This document shows positions 1 to 14,842 of a DNA stretch of 64,000 nucleotides, in pieces (position 1 is the first letter of the stretch; each line of letters starts with the position of its first letter). The notes beneath the pieces are model-generated. The model was given only the letters and a program-made list of their open reading frames with translations, ran no database searches and was not told the origin of the DNA. Both the position numbers and the translations under genes were made by a program. Source of the DNA: Glandiceps talaboti (lineage: Eukaryota; Hemichordata; Enteropneusta; Spengelidae); the NCBI RefSeq assembly GCF_964340395.1, contig NC_135557.1, forward strand, positions 16,454,867-16,518,866, read 5' to 3'.

Positions 1-639
1 CTGGGGGTGAGGAAGTCTTTGGGGTTTTCCCCCTGGCAGATATGGAGTTTTTTGCTTGAGATACTAAGGCAATGTTTAGGTTATTCATAACCTTTGAGGT
101 AATATTTCCAAGCTTTGAAAATGTACGTTTTAAATGAGTTTCCTATATCACATAAAATAGACATGTAACATTAGTATAGGGGCATTAATATGTGTATAAT
201 AAAATCACTGGTATGTTAGAGAACTTTAGGTGGTCATACCTAGTGTATAATAGAAACTGGAATCTGATGAGATGTGCTGATTTGTAGTGTCAATAACATG
301 ACGAGTAGAACAATTTAGATTAACTTCATTTATAAACTATCTATGAAAATTGCCATTACGAAACCTTCAAGTTCACTTTTGTCCCAAACTGCAATGTAAA
401 TGAAGCATTGATTGTGAAACAGCCAAGCATTTACATGACATGTTCTGAGTGACAAGTGTGGTAGCAAGGTAATACATGTATATGTATATGTATAGTTATG
501 TTTGAACTAATAAGTAATATTAAAGAATTCATGTAAGAAACAGGGACAAGAACAAATATTGACATGTACCACATTTCAGACAAGGCTATATGCCATTGTA
601 GAAAGGATTTTTTTCTTCCATCACAATTTAAAACACAAT
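1..639. other. intergenic, no gene seen
   Basis: AT-rich sequence without a coding-like frame, splice pattern or repeat that I recognise. Confidence 0.5.
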
Positions 640-775
640 GACCCCCCCTATCCACAATTTTCAAAACAGCATGACCCCCCCCCCCACTGCCAATTTCAAA
701 AACAGGGTGACCCCCCTACCAATCCACCGGACCCCCCCCCCCAGGCCGAAGAAACTGACCGGTCCCTTATATAGA
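640..775 (+). repeat. C-rich minisatellite, about three degenerate units of 33-37 bp
   Basis: Units run ATGACCCCCC, a short spacer, then CAATTTTCAAAACAG, three times with growing divergence and C-runs of 6-11. It lies about 115 bp upstream of the reductase-like ORF. Short frames here read Pro-rich peptides and are by-products of the C-runs. Confidence 0.6.
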
Positions 776-889
776 TACAGGCATTTTAACGATTCACATT
801 CAAATTTGTATTTGGTGCATAATGGAACATTTGTGACAACCAGGATAATAGGGTGCAGTTAAACCTAGAGTCGAGTAGATAACACAATC

Positions 890-1726
890 ATGGCTGACAA
901 AGCAGTGTCTGTATTTGCGGTGCCGACATTTTGTCTTATAACTGGTGCAAGTAGAGGTATAGGACGTGGAATCGCTCTTGAACTTGCAGAGAGAATGGGG
1001 AAGAATTCCAAACTCGTTTTAACGGGTCGTTCAGAAGAAAGACTAGAAGAAACGAAACGACTTGTAACTTTGAAGCGTGGTACTGAGATTGAGATCACGG
1101 TGGTGGCTTGCGACCTTGGTGATATGGCCTCCATTCCATCAAATGTATCGAAATTGCTGGACTCTGTGGATTCACAGAAATTCCAACATGCCGCACTTTT
1201 CATCAACGCTGCATCAATGGGTGATAATACGAAGAAAATTGGCGACTTCGATGACCCGATGGAGGTGCAAAATTACTTCGATTTTAACCTAGTATCAGTT
1301 ATTTGTGTGACCTCGAAATTTCTTAATGTTTTCAAGAAGAGAGAAGATCTCCGTCGCTCTGTCTTCAATATGTCGACTTCCAGTGCAATACATCCGTATG
1401 CATACTCCACTTTAAATTGTACTTCAAAAGCGGCCAAAGATATGCTGTTCAAAGTCCTGGCGTTGGAAGAACCTGACATACGTATCGTTAACTATGTCCT
1501 CGGGATAGTTAACACCGATATGTTAACAGAGCTCCTAGCGACCTCAATAAATCCATACGTGAAACTGCGACTAGAAGAGACATTATCATCAGGTAACCTG
1601 TTAACAGTGGAGAAGACTTGTAAGGTGTTGATGCAATTAATTGAGGAAGATTCCTTTACGAATGGTGAACACGTGGAATACTACGACGTCGTCGGCGAAG
1701 AACACAAGAAGTTCATTACAGAATAA
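890..1726 (+). CDS. sepiapterin reductase-like SDR protein, probable pseudoenzyme
   Basis: A 278-residue intact ORF in a single exon. The ATG has a good context (A at -3, G at +4). The fold is a short-chain dehydrogenase: NADP-binding TGASRGIG at residues 18-25, ACDLGD at 73-78, and a C-terminus (LALEEP, HVEYYD) that is specific to sepiapterin reductase, the last enzyme of tetrahydrobiopterin synthesis in the cytosol. Length matches the family (about 260-280). Oddities: the catalytic Tyr of YxxxK is Asn176 (NCTSK; codon AAT at 1415-1417) while Lys180 and the Ser in MSTS are kept; the NNAG motif is one residue short (INAAS, 105-109); and NYAPG has become NYVLG (201-205). Such changes should abolish normal SDR catalysis, yet no stop or frameshift is present. 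The lack of introns could mean a retrocopy, though no poly(A) remnant is visible. Family assignment is firm; loss of activity is inferred. Confidence 0.85.
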   Translation: MADKAVSVFAVPTFCLITGASRGIGRGIALELAERMGKNSKLVLTGRSEERLEETKRLVTLKRGTEIEITVVACDLGDMASIPSNVSKLLDSVDSQKFQHAALFINAASMGDNTKKIGDFDDPMEVQNYFDFNLVSVICVTSKFLNVFKKREDLRRSVFNMSTSSAIHPYAYSTLNCTSKAAKDMLFKVLALEEPDIRIVNYVLGIVNTDMLTELLATSINPYVKLRLEETLSSGNLLTVEKTCKVLMQLIEEDSFTNGEHVEYYDVVGEEHKKFITE

Positions 1727-2658
1727 CCCTACGATAATGATTCTTTTCATATCAGTACATTCTTTCTTATTGTACACGTGGCATGGTGAATGGATATAAA
1801 ACCGGGGAGTTTTAAGTTCATCAATATTTGTCTCATGGACATATGTATATAATTACTCAATATATTTATCACTTTTATTCAGCATAGTTTGTTTAGATGT
1901 TGGTTAATATTTACTGACCCGATGATGCTCTGTTAGGAGGGCAAAGCAAGTCATAACTTCAGGAAACCTTGTCAGTACTATGTTGAGACTATCCTGTTTT
2001 CTCATTGAATTTAGTTAATATCAACTGTTATTCAACTACTACCTTTGCAGTTGTTGAACTGCTGCGGATCAGAATATCGTTTTATCAGTGGTGGAATATT
2101 AAAACTGGCTTTGAAAATGCCGAAAAGTCTTCTCCTTGGAAATGTCCGTTTTTTTGTGTACATATGTATATACTCAAAAAATCTATAGTTTTCAAAGTCG
2201 CTACATCTCTTTCATTTGCTTCTTTTAAAGTTAAATACGACAGTCTGATTTGCCATGGGCACGTCAGTATCGAACGCACGCTAGGTCCCCCATTCATCTA
2301 GACAGTAGAGGTATCGTGTGTCGACACAGTAAGCATACAGTCTATGTTTATAGTCAAGTCAGTCTTAGCGGAAATTTATGCCGAACCTCGACATAACTGC
2401 AACAGAAATACTTTTTTATGCATCTTACTCAGAATTGTATGCTGAATAACATATCAAAAGTCTAGAACAAATTAAGTGGTGAACATGGTGAAAAATGACG
2501 TTTCTTAATTAGCATAATTAGTGAAAAATATTCATGAAATATCACTTGTTCAACAACCAATGCAAGTAATGTCAATGGGGAGGTCTGAAGGTCATGAATT
2601 ACCTGTGAGCCACTTTATGATTGTTCACACATTTATATTGAATTTAAACAGACTGAAT
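1727..2658. other. 3' flank of the reductase-like gene, no other gene
   Basis: No AATAAA is close to the stop. The nearest variant I see is ATTAAA at 2098-2103. Short frames here are not coding-like. Confidence 0.4.
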
Positions 2659-2723
2659 ATGTGTGTGTGTGTGTGAGTGTGTGTGTTAGTGTGTGTGTGT
2701 GTGTGTTAGTGTGTGTGTGTGTA

Positions 2724-2764
<41 letters not shown>
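2659..2764. repeat. (GT)n microsatellite
   Basis: Alternating GT run with occasional GA and TA interruptions. Confidence 0.95.
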
Positions 2765-2766
<2 letters not shown>

Positions 2767-3127
2767 TGTTCAATCAATGACAAAATTATAACTCCTCATT
2801 TTGCTATTCTTATTTCAATTTTACAACTCAAATATCTATTTTTCTGTTCTATATTCCATTTTACAATTCGTCATTCCAAAACTGAATGCAATTAAACAAC
2901 TGAACTTTCACTTCTGAATGAAATTTTACAACTCAACTTTCCATTTTTCAATTTTGTATTCTATTTTCCATGTTTAATTCTGTATTCTATTGTACAGTTC
3001 GACATTCGATTACTCTGCTTCCTGTTTCATTCGACTACTCATTCTTCTAAACCCAATTTCCCAGTTACACATTTGATTTCAGGGTTCCACTATTCGACAT
3101 TCTAATTTTGTCATGGATTGGACACCA

Positions 3128-3129
<2 letters not shown>

Positions 3130-3191
<62 letters not shown>
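3130..3191. repeat. (GT)n microsatellite
   Basis: About 30 uninterrupted GT units. Confidence 0.95.
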
Positions 3192-3195
<4 letters not shown>

Positions 3196-3752
3196 TAATC
3201 AAGATTACAGATTACATGTAACGTACAATAAGTATACATTTTTGTGAACGCCCATATGAATACTTGAAAACCTTCCTTTCATCATTAAATATTTCCCTTG
3301 TTAAATAATCTTGCATGTTAAACAAGTGTAAATTAGTATAATTAATAAATAAAACAATATATTAGTAATCCGACATATTTTCTGTTCATGCATAGTTATT
3401 GACACTCGATTTTGATTGAACTTTTCAATCATCAAACCACCTCAAAGTAAGCTAAACAATTATATATAAGAGTATTATATTTTCCCTATTTATACTACTA
3501 AAACTTTTTTCTACATGTTCCACAATTTAGATTTATCTAGACATTTGATATATTGTTCAGCATAAAATTCTGTGCCAGATTGCTAACAATACCTCTGTTC
3601 CAATTATGTCCCTGTTTAATAGGACTATATATCCGCTAGGTTGACCAGACTACACGCCCACTTTGGAGTGGCTTGGTGGTAGAAAAATACATTTATTGAT
3701 TTCTGAATGCAATATCAATGAGGAGGTATATAACATACATTTGTGAACAAAG

Positions 3753-3858
<106 letters not shown>

Positions 3859-4204
3859 TCATACAGATTAATTTGATACTTGTTGCTGCAGCAATCTATG
3901 TTATGTAACTTGGAATGTATTCAATGATGAATCGAAAGTATGTAAGTGTATTTCCATGCCAATACCTAATGACAGACAAACTACCTGCAGGGGGGGGGGG
4001 GGCATCAGGAAAATGTTTACCCATTTCATGGGAGCGGGTTTATGATCGATCATAGAGTGGTCCTAAAATAATTCACCATCCTAAGACCCCACCATAGTTT
4101 TTGGAATCATAGAATGACGAGAATAAGGAACTATTTCATGCGTGATGACAAATAGTTTTAGTCATTCACTGCTCATGTAAAATACTTCATACAAAACACG
4201 AAGT

Positions 4205-5338
4205 CATATAGAAATTATAACACAATTATAACTACAAAGACACGTGATAGGCAACAACGTGTTATTCTCGGCAAAGAAGTCTCTGACTGGGCCAAACTGA
4301 ATGGATCAGTCCCACAAGGTTCATGGTTGGGTCCTTTGTTATTCCCCATTATGATTAACGACCTGAAACCACAAACTCGGTCACATAATTTCATGGATAA
4401 TACCACTTTATCCGAAACTTTATCAACTAGGAGTAATATGCAACAGGCAATAAACTACACAACTGACTGGTCTAAGGCAAACAATATGAAATTAAATCCA
4501 GACAAAACAAAAGACATGATAATCTCATTTAAGAAAGACCATCGAGAAATTCGCCTCACCAAAATAAATGACACAGTCGTCGAAAGAATCTCTGTTCAGA
4601 AACTTCTCGGGGTAATGATAAATAATACTCTTTCATGGTCAGATCATGTTGATTATATATACAGTAAAGCAACTAAACGGTTGTATTTTCTTACTCTACT
4701 CAAGAGATTGGGATTGAGTACTAAGCACTTATTGCTGTACTATACCTCAATTATATGACCAGTGGTAGAATACGCATGTCCAGTGTGGCATAATGCACTT
4801 ACAAGTGACCAAGCACAACAAATTGAGATGGTACAAAAAAGAGCATTCCGGATCATTTTTCCTCAGACATATCCGGAATGTGTCCCTACCAATATCAAAA
4901 CTCTAACGCAGAGGAGAGATACAATATGCCAATCATTTTTTGGGAAAATATGTATTAGTAATGACAAATTAAATTACTTGATCAATCCAACCTCAACAAG
5001 GAAGACCCGTCACTCAAAAAAAATATAGTATTCCTAGATGTAGAACCGAACGATTCAAAAACAGTTTCATACCATACGCTTTGTACAATTACCAATGATG
5101 GCTTGACAGAATGTTTTTGAGCTTGTATAGACCTTTTTAACAGTAATCAGTATTTTTTTATGTCTTACCTTTCTTTAGCTTTTTAACATTTCATTAGGAA
5201 TCATTCTTAAACATTTTAGCCTTGCTGTCTGTACTCTTTTAGTCTGTGTTTTCCTGTGTATTTGCGATTTTAAATTGCATGATTTCAACCACCTCTTTGT
5301 GCTTGGTTGCAAAATAAATAAAGATAATAATTATAAAT
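4205..5338 (+). mobile_element. 5'-truncated non-LTR retrotransposon (Jockey/CR1-like), dead copy
   Basis: From about 4215 one frame reads the second half of a reverse transcriptase: VPQGSWLGPLL, INDL, then the catalytic box as FMDNTT (expected FxDDTT), NPDKT, LLGV, and the downstream PVVEYACPVWH and VQKRAFRII motifs typical of Jockey/CR1 elements. A TGA at 4759-4761 interrupts the frame where Arg is expected, splitting it into 4327-4758 and 4762-5028. The second catalytic Asp is Asn. The 3' end is AATAAA-like and A-rich (about 5310-5338). 5' truncation, an in-frame stop and a mutated active site all mark a fossil. Confidence 0.85.
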
Positions 5339-6059
5339 AACAAAAGAATACAATTGAACAAAACAATGGAAAAACATATTAGTAGTGAGAACAATAAGTG
5401 CCTAAATCTTAATCTCCAGTGATGTTTGTATAGCTTTTGTTAGGATAGTGTCACGTTCAAGTAAAACTGCTGGGCTTGAAACAAAGGGAACCATTGAATA
5501 AGCTTTGAACTTTAGATACAGATGTCAAACAAACTTATTACGATTTCAAAGGAATAGAATTTGTATACATTGCTAGTCGGCATCACCTGTCATAAGAATA
5601 TATTAATATTGAAAGCGTTATGTATGTGTTTGTTAAGATGGCAACGAACATTGATACGTGGCAGTAATACTTTGAATATCATGTGATCATATGTAAATAT
5701 AGTGAACTCCCAACCAACCAACCAATCGGATGTTTGAAACGTATCATGACGCCGGATGCAGATCTAGAATAAGAATTGTGTTGTGATTTTAATATGCTTT
5801 GCATATCGAGAGACGCCCCTTTTCTGGGCTATAATATAGTATAACTATTGTAACTTTCTGGGCTATATGGATGGTAACTTGGGGCTTGTTGGGGAGATTC
5901 TAAGATTTTGAATCTCCCTGAACCTGTATTGAAGTGGTGTTCCAGCCGGTGTCAGCTAATAAATCATCTTGATGTCTTATCCTGGCCGTGTCCCTGTGCA
6001 GTGATTCCGTGTGTACCTCTTGCTAAGTATAATTCCCTACTAAACGTTTATCGATAGTT

Positions 6060-6660
6060 CTTATTGGCATATCGAAAAGAGATTCAAAGATTGTCAGTAA
6101 ATATATCGATTTAACGAGTGTAACACAGGAAATCAAGTCACGGGAGTTTCAATGGAAAGTTCTCCATAGAATTTTGTCACGTAAGAAATATCTGTATTAC
6201 TGGAAGAAAATAGACTGTATGATTTGTAAACATTGTGGAATGATAGATTTATTGGAACACAGATATTTAGAATGTTGTGAAGTGAAGAAACCCTGGCATA
6301 CGATTTCCAATATCATAAGTCAACATCAGCAAAGAAATGTTAGTTTATCAAATACAGATATTATCTTTTAATTGTAACTTGCAAGTTAACTCGAACAGGT
6401 GGTCAGAAAGCGATCTATTGTTAACCTTTAAATCTTAATTGCCAAATGGTCCATACATAACTATTGGGTAGTGGAAAGTATAATACCTTAACATACTATG
6501 CTAAGAAGGGAATTTACTATGATATTCAATATAGAACAAGAGCTGAAACATACTGAACTATAATATTTTGAACTTAATTCCTGTAACATGGTTTTTTGGT
6601 GTGTTTTTTTGTATCTGTAAGTGATCAATCTTATATATATTTAATAAAAGAAAAAAAAAT
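6060..6660 (+). mobile_element. 3' fragment of an L1/Tx1-type LINE (zf-RVT domain)
   Basis: An open frame from about 6066 to 6371 reads REFQWKVLHRILSRKK, then CxxC and HxxxxxC spacing (CMICKHCG, EHRYLECC) followed by KPW. This is the Cys/His-rich domain after reverse transcriptase in L1/Tx1-like LINEs. The fragment ends near 6640-6660 with AATAAA-like sequence and a short A-run, as expected for a 3' end made by target-primed reverse transcription. No reverse transcriptase core is present upstream. Confidence 0.6.
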
Positions 6661-6839
6661 CATTTCCTTTTTTTGTATATTCGTTTTGGTATTATTGGTC
6701 AATATAATGTTTTGAAAACGTAAAGATTTCTTTTCTGGGAAAAAGATGTCATTTTATTGACACATATTCCTGTTCAGGTGTCTTAATGATAAACTCACGG
6801 GATAAGTTGGTAGGGTTAGCCGACATGTTAGTCTGTAAG

Positions 6840-6915
6840 TTACGCCATGACGGGGCGCCCTCACACATCGGCCAAACCCTTAGGAGGCCGGTGAGGGCGA
6901 AACGTCACGACGTAT
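6840..6915. repeat. GC-rich inverted repeat (hairpin)
   Basis: Arms of about 29 bases (left TACGCCATGACGGGGCGCC..., right ...GAAACGTCACGACGTA), both including GCCCTCAC or its complement, with a loop of about 12. It stands out in very AT-rich surroundings. A related GCGCCCTC segment recurs at 7580-7607. Confidence 0.6.
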
Positions 6916-7034
6916 CTTACAGTCCACCTACATATATGTAGACTCGAAGGACTAACGCTACCATGCTATTGCTATCCTAACTGATATTTTGATTTGAATT
7001 TCGGTGTCCTTCCTCGTCTACGATGATAGTTGTG

Positions 7035-7222
7035 TAAGCATTCACATGGCAACCTGTATCTTACCAGGTCCCCAATTATACAGGTGGGTTGACTGAGGCA
7101 CAGTCGTTGTTCAGATCTTGCCCAATTAAGGACTTTAGCCAATCAGGAACAAATGGCAGTGATGGGACTCGAACCTGCAACCTGCAGATTCCAAGCCGGC
7201 CTCTCTAACCATTGGACACTTT
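7035..7222 (-). mobile_element. tRNA-derived SINE, 3'-truncated copy
   Basis: On the minus strand it begins AATGGTTAGAG, then GGCTTGGAATC and a pol III B-box-like GGTTCGAGTCC, followed by the same body as the fuller copies at 25512-25880 and 53400-53755 (GGGGACCTGGTA). The L2-like tail is missing. Confidence 0.7.
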
Positions 7223-10185
<2,963 letters not shown>

Positions 10186-10940
10186 TTCTATAGCAGATTT
10201 CCAGAACAATGTTCTGTTCAGTAATGGCTAAAGCACACCGTATGCTTTGGTGAACAAATAAGTCTTCAGTTTTGTTTTGAAACAATCCAGGCTGGAGGCT
10301 TGGCGAATGTCAAGTGGCAAAGACTTCCATAGTTTGGGGGCGACAATGAATGACCTCCATAGGTGACTTGTCTGTAAGTTGTTGTTGCAAGCAGATTCTT
10401 GTTTGTAGAACGAAGAGTGCAACATGGTGTGTATGGCTGGAGGAGATCACAAATGTAATCTGGAGTTAAGCTACGAAGGGCTTTATATGTCAACAGTAAC
10501 ATTTTGTAATCAATCCTGAAACGAACTGGTAAACAATGCAGGCTGATGAGAACCGGAGAGATATGTTCAAACTTCTTGGTACGAGAGATGATCCTTGCCG
10601 CTGTATTTTGAGCACGTTGTAATAGGTTTATGGTGGTGTCAGGAAGTCTGTATAATAATGCATTACTGTAGTCAAGCTTGGCTGATAGGATTGCATGGAT
10701 TATAGTAAGACAAACGCCATCGGTGATGTATTGCCTTATGGATGCAATGCGACGAAGATGTGTATAGATTGATTTGCAGGTATTCTTGACGTGGTGGTTA
10801 AAAATGTGGATATTATTGAAGAATACTCCAATGTTATGAGCTAATGTGACTGGTGTAATGGGTACAGAGCTAATGTTGATATGATAAATCGGATCTGGCA
10901 AGTGGTTGAATTTTGAACGGATGAGGAGAACTTCAAGCTA
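10186..10940 (-). mobile_element. 5'-truncated CR1/L2-like LINE, frameshifted
   Basis: The minus strand encodes the reverse-transcriptase C-terminus and thumb: NIGVFFNN, AILSAKLDYSNALLY, LQRAQNTAARII, LISLHCLPVRFRIDYKMLLL, then after a frameshift near 10380 WKSLPLDIRQ and FKTKLKTYLF before the stop. The frame extends upstream of the first Met (LLIRSKFNHLPDP). A 3'UTR of about 60 bases precedes the ATTG tail. The frameshift and missing 5' half show it is dead. Motif order is typical of the L2/CR1/Crack group. Confidence 0.88.
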
Positions 10941-11142
10941 TGGCCTCTTAAAAGCACCAAGGATGTACAAGAGACATTAATTGTGTGGCAATTTTGAAAA
11001 AACTCAATCATAACTGATGGCGAATTGCTGAGAAAAATAACCTGATGATAACTTATCGAAAATCTACAACAAACATAGTGACGGACTTCACATCTTTGGA
11101 TTTGAATGTGAACCTAAAAAATAACATTCATTCCATACTTAC

Positions 11143-11345
11143 TGTACCTGACTTGACATGTACCTGACTGTATCTGACAGTACCTGACCTGACCTGTGCC
11201 TGACTGTACCTGACCTGACCTGTGCCTGACTGTACCTGACCTGACCTGTGCCTGACTGTACCTGACCTGTACCTGACTTGACCTATGCCTAACCTGAGCT
11301 GTACCTGACTGTACCTGACCTATGCCTGACCTGTACCTGCGTTTT
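11143..11345. repeat. CCTGACTGTA/CCTGACCTGTG tandem repeat
   Basis: About nine imperfect units of 20-27 bp built from CCTGACCTG and TACCTGACTG. The reverse frame gives a Gly/Gln/Ser/Val repeat and is not a gene. Confidence 0.85.
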
Positions 11346-12389
11346 GTATCGACCGTCATGGTCAACAAAATATTAAAGGAGTGACGTTATCAAGTGCAAT
11401 TCTAAAAGCAGTATTATTATCACGATTTACACTCACGGATACCAAATCTTGTCTGTTTTAAACCTGCTTCTGTTTCTGACTTTTATTCGATATCCTTGAA
11501 AAGAAATACCAGATAAATTTGTAACGCAGATAAAGCGATGTGCTCGCACTGACACACATACAAGAAAATGCAACGAAGCGTTCCATATTATTATCGTGCA
11601 CAATCATAACTTTGTACCAGATGTCTTTATTCTCTACATTTATTGACCCAGTTCCATAGAACAAACAATATACTACTTTTCAAGACTACGGGTTATCCCA
11701 TTTAATGGTGGGGGGGGGAGAGGTGTAGATCAGGGCCATGTAAGCCTTTTTTCGGATTATTTATGGAATTCTGAAAGCACATTGCAATGTCGACGTCCAT
11801 GTCTTACGAAATGACTGTCAATCCCAACATTTCAGTTGTCATGGTTACAATATAGAAAAAAATACGCAAACGCAATACCACATTTTGAAAAGAATTTTGA
11901 AATTATGTTACTTGTTCACTTATTTTATTTTTAACATTGAGTCAAGAGAAAACTGCATAGTTCGAAGTGTGTTACATTAATTGAACCTAACTTGGTTGTT
12001 TTATAACGAACAATTCTGAAAGTGATTCCATACTTTTTTCAAACTTTAAATTCTCGTGAACATAACTTATTATAATACAACGCTCAAGTAATTGGACGAT
12101 AAAATCCATAAACGAATAAAACAGGAGAGTGCCGTTGCATTAATTCAATGCAAGTAATATTGACAAATGTGAAAAGTAGCTAAACAATGTGATCGAGACT
12201 ACCTGTAATTAGTCATTATTTGACATCGATGATCTTTTAATAACTGTTAATGTTGTCATCTCAGAAGAATACTAATCGTGAAATGTTCATTTTGACCTTG
12301 CGTTACACATCAAATTGTCCCCTCTTTCCAAGGGATTTAAACCTAACAATGCAGTTCGATTGAGTATAGAGGCATTCAGTACTTCATTT
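11346..12389. other. no gene seen
   Basis: AT-rich, with a G-run at about 11708-11717. No coding-like frame. Confidence 0.4.
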
Positions 12390-14106
12390 ACTTTCAAGGT
12401 CAAGGCCACATGTGTAAATGGAATAACCCGTTGCTATGGCTACGATGGACGCCATCCTTTCAACCCATAACACAATTCTGTGCAAGTGGTTTTACTTTAT
12501 TCAGCTAGCGACGACTGATACTTAAGTCGAGGGATATATGGTAAGGCTTTATTTTCTTAATCTCTGAAGTTATCTTTGGTATATCTAATCCGATTTAAAA
12601 GCAAACTCACTTATATATAAACAAACTAAGTAGGAGAAGACAAAATATTCTTGTTGATTTTGAGTCTGTCTGTCACAACATTGTGAATATAATTAAATCG
12701 TTCTGAAAGTACGTCGGGTTGGAAAAAAGGTTTGCCTAACCACCATCTCTGTCCAGGGGTATGTACGAGACGCAGTGCACAGCCCCAGGGGAGAGTCACA
12801 GTCGGAGCGTCGTCTTATACTCACCACTTTTACCCCCCCCCCGCTCCAGCTTTACCCAGGGTGGAAAGACATGGTGAATTATGACTTTTCGTATATATTG
12901 CATGATCCATACACGACGATGGATTTCAATGACAGAATTCTAAATGCAGTTTCAGTTTTATACCCAATCCTCGCGTAAAACTTTTCAATGCGACGACCAT
13001 AGAATTCGTTGATCGAACACATGTCAGTCAACTATGCGTTTAATGCCAAAGCTTGTCACAAATCGTATCAGAGGCAACCGTATCATCATGCAGTTTGGAT
13101 CAGAGTTTTGAAATCAAAAGCTAAGTTGTCTGATAATGAAAAAAAAGACCAAAAAGCAAAAAGAAACCAAAACCAAACAAAATCCCCCAAACAAACAAAA
13201 AGACATGGTCACGCCTGAACTCATGGTCAAATGAAATATTTCATTCTCGAACCAACAGAATATTATGGCGGTACTATTCATCGAATTATTGATGTCGTTT
13301 AAGAAGAGGTCTTATATAGAAACAATGTGTTGATCAAGAATCACATGACACACAGCAGTATAGAAAACAACTGTTTTGTCTGCTGTTATATTTTGTGTCT
13401 CTATATATTATCAAAATAGGAGAACATTGGGAAAAGATTGAGTAAAACAGATTATTGCACCATTTCCCTTTACCTTGGATGCAAAATTGGCTGTTTTTAA
13501 TTCAACAACTTACTAACATTGGGAAAGCTAAAATAGGAGTTCAGATGTTAGAAGCATTCGTGTGTATTTTGAGTATATAGGTCCCGGCGATAAATTTAGA
13601 AACCGAACTATCAATGAACGAATGTTTTCCCGCAAGCCGCGAAAGGTTCATATCACGAGGTGTGTGAGCTTACGAGTCGTTTTATTCGTATACAGCCCCT
13701 TTCATGTTAGTGTGCATTGGCTCTCTTTGATACAACCGTCCAGATACCAAAGCTGCAGTTGCTACACTTGGTAGCAAGATCGTAATTTCTTGCTACATGT
13801 CATATAGTCTGAATGACTGTTACAGTACTGCAACTAGGCGCAGACACATGGGCGCCAATGTTTGATGTCGGCATGGTGGCACCTTTAGCTCGTTTCATAT
13901 GTGTCTAGTTATGTGTGGTTGTTTCAAACAGAGCCAGTGAACTTTACGAACTCAGGGTCAAGTTCTGCTTCACGAAATCGCCGAAAAATCAGTATTCCTA
14001 TCAATAATTCTCAAATTGATTTTGTAGCATATAGGAAGAAATATAACTCGATATTTTCGCTTTTACTATAGTATCTAAAATGATGAATTCTTGTGAAAAA
14101 GATTAA
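12390..14106 (+). repeat. direct duplication, copy 1
   Basis: Matches 17300-19160 in the same orientation. Shared stretches include GCGACGACCATAGAATTCG (12989 and 18281), GAAGAGGTCTTATATAGAAA (13303 and 18427) and the CTAATCCGATTTAAAA block (12586 and 17524). The last part (13921-14106, CTTCACGAAATCGCCG) matches 16932-17110 instead. Copy 1 carries an A-rich insertion at about 13086-13215 that copy 2 lacks. No conserved ORF spans the copies. Confidence 0.75.
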
Positions 14107-14289
14107 ATAAATAATCCCGATCCGAAGAGAGGCTTGCATATCCCTTGTTCTACTCCTCTCGGAGAACTCGTAGGAAAAGCAATGTGCATGTTGTTTGTTC
14201 TGTGGAACTGGGTCGACAGCCTCATTACTGCTGAGCTGGCTTTCTTGTTAGTTTGCCTGGCGGCTATTTTTTAACATTTTCATTGTACA

Positions 14290-14640
14290 TACATACATAC
14301 AAACAGTCTCTGTGACATGTGTAAACATATGGGATTAAAGCCTTCACGTACATAACAACCATTACTAGGTCCCAACACAGCTATACAGCGTGATGGGGTT
14401 CAAATCTAGACCAATAAATCATCCGTTAAAGGCGTGGTCTAATCTCCCTTTCCCCAAACATTTAGAGCAGGCTGATTAGCCCGGACTGATGACGTCATTA
14501 CAGCCTAGTTCAAACCTTGCAAAGGGACAGCCAGACTCAAGTACAAGTCCGTAATTTCCAGATTCCGAGTCAACCACACTAATCATAACATTCGACTATC
14601 ATGACTCCATAACTATTTATAATCAGCCACGCCGGTGACC
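14290..14640 (-). mobile_element. diverged tRNA-derived SINE relative
   Basis: The minus strand starts GGAGTCATGATAGTC and continues CTCGGAATCTGG, like the copies at 25512-25880. The other end has ACGTGAAGGCTTTAATCC, also shared. The middle is rearranged. Probably an old or different subfamily member. Confidence 0.5.
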
Positions 14641-14842
14641 AAGAGATGTACTGCTAGACAGAAGACGTAATAAACAAAACACACAATGTACACAAAATTG
14701 AATAGCCAGGTAGGCGATTGTCTGGCAAAAAAAGGTCAAATTGACATCTCTACTTCGAGTATAATTTTTCCATCAGATAATTAGACTATATTCATTTAAC
14801 ATTGTTAAAATCATACCAATGAATATGCATTAAATAATGAGG

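Noticed and set aside
865-1206. 113-residue frame antisense to the reductase-like gene
   Set aside because: Shadow of the sense coding frame; no independent motif.
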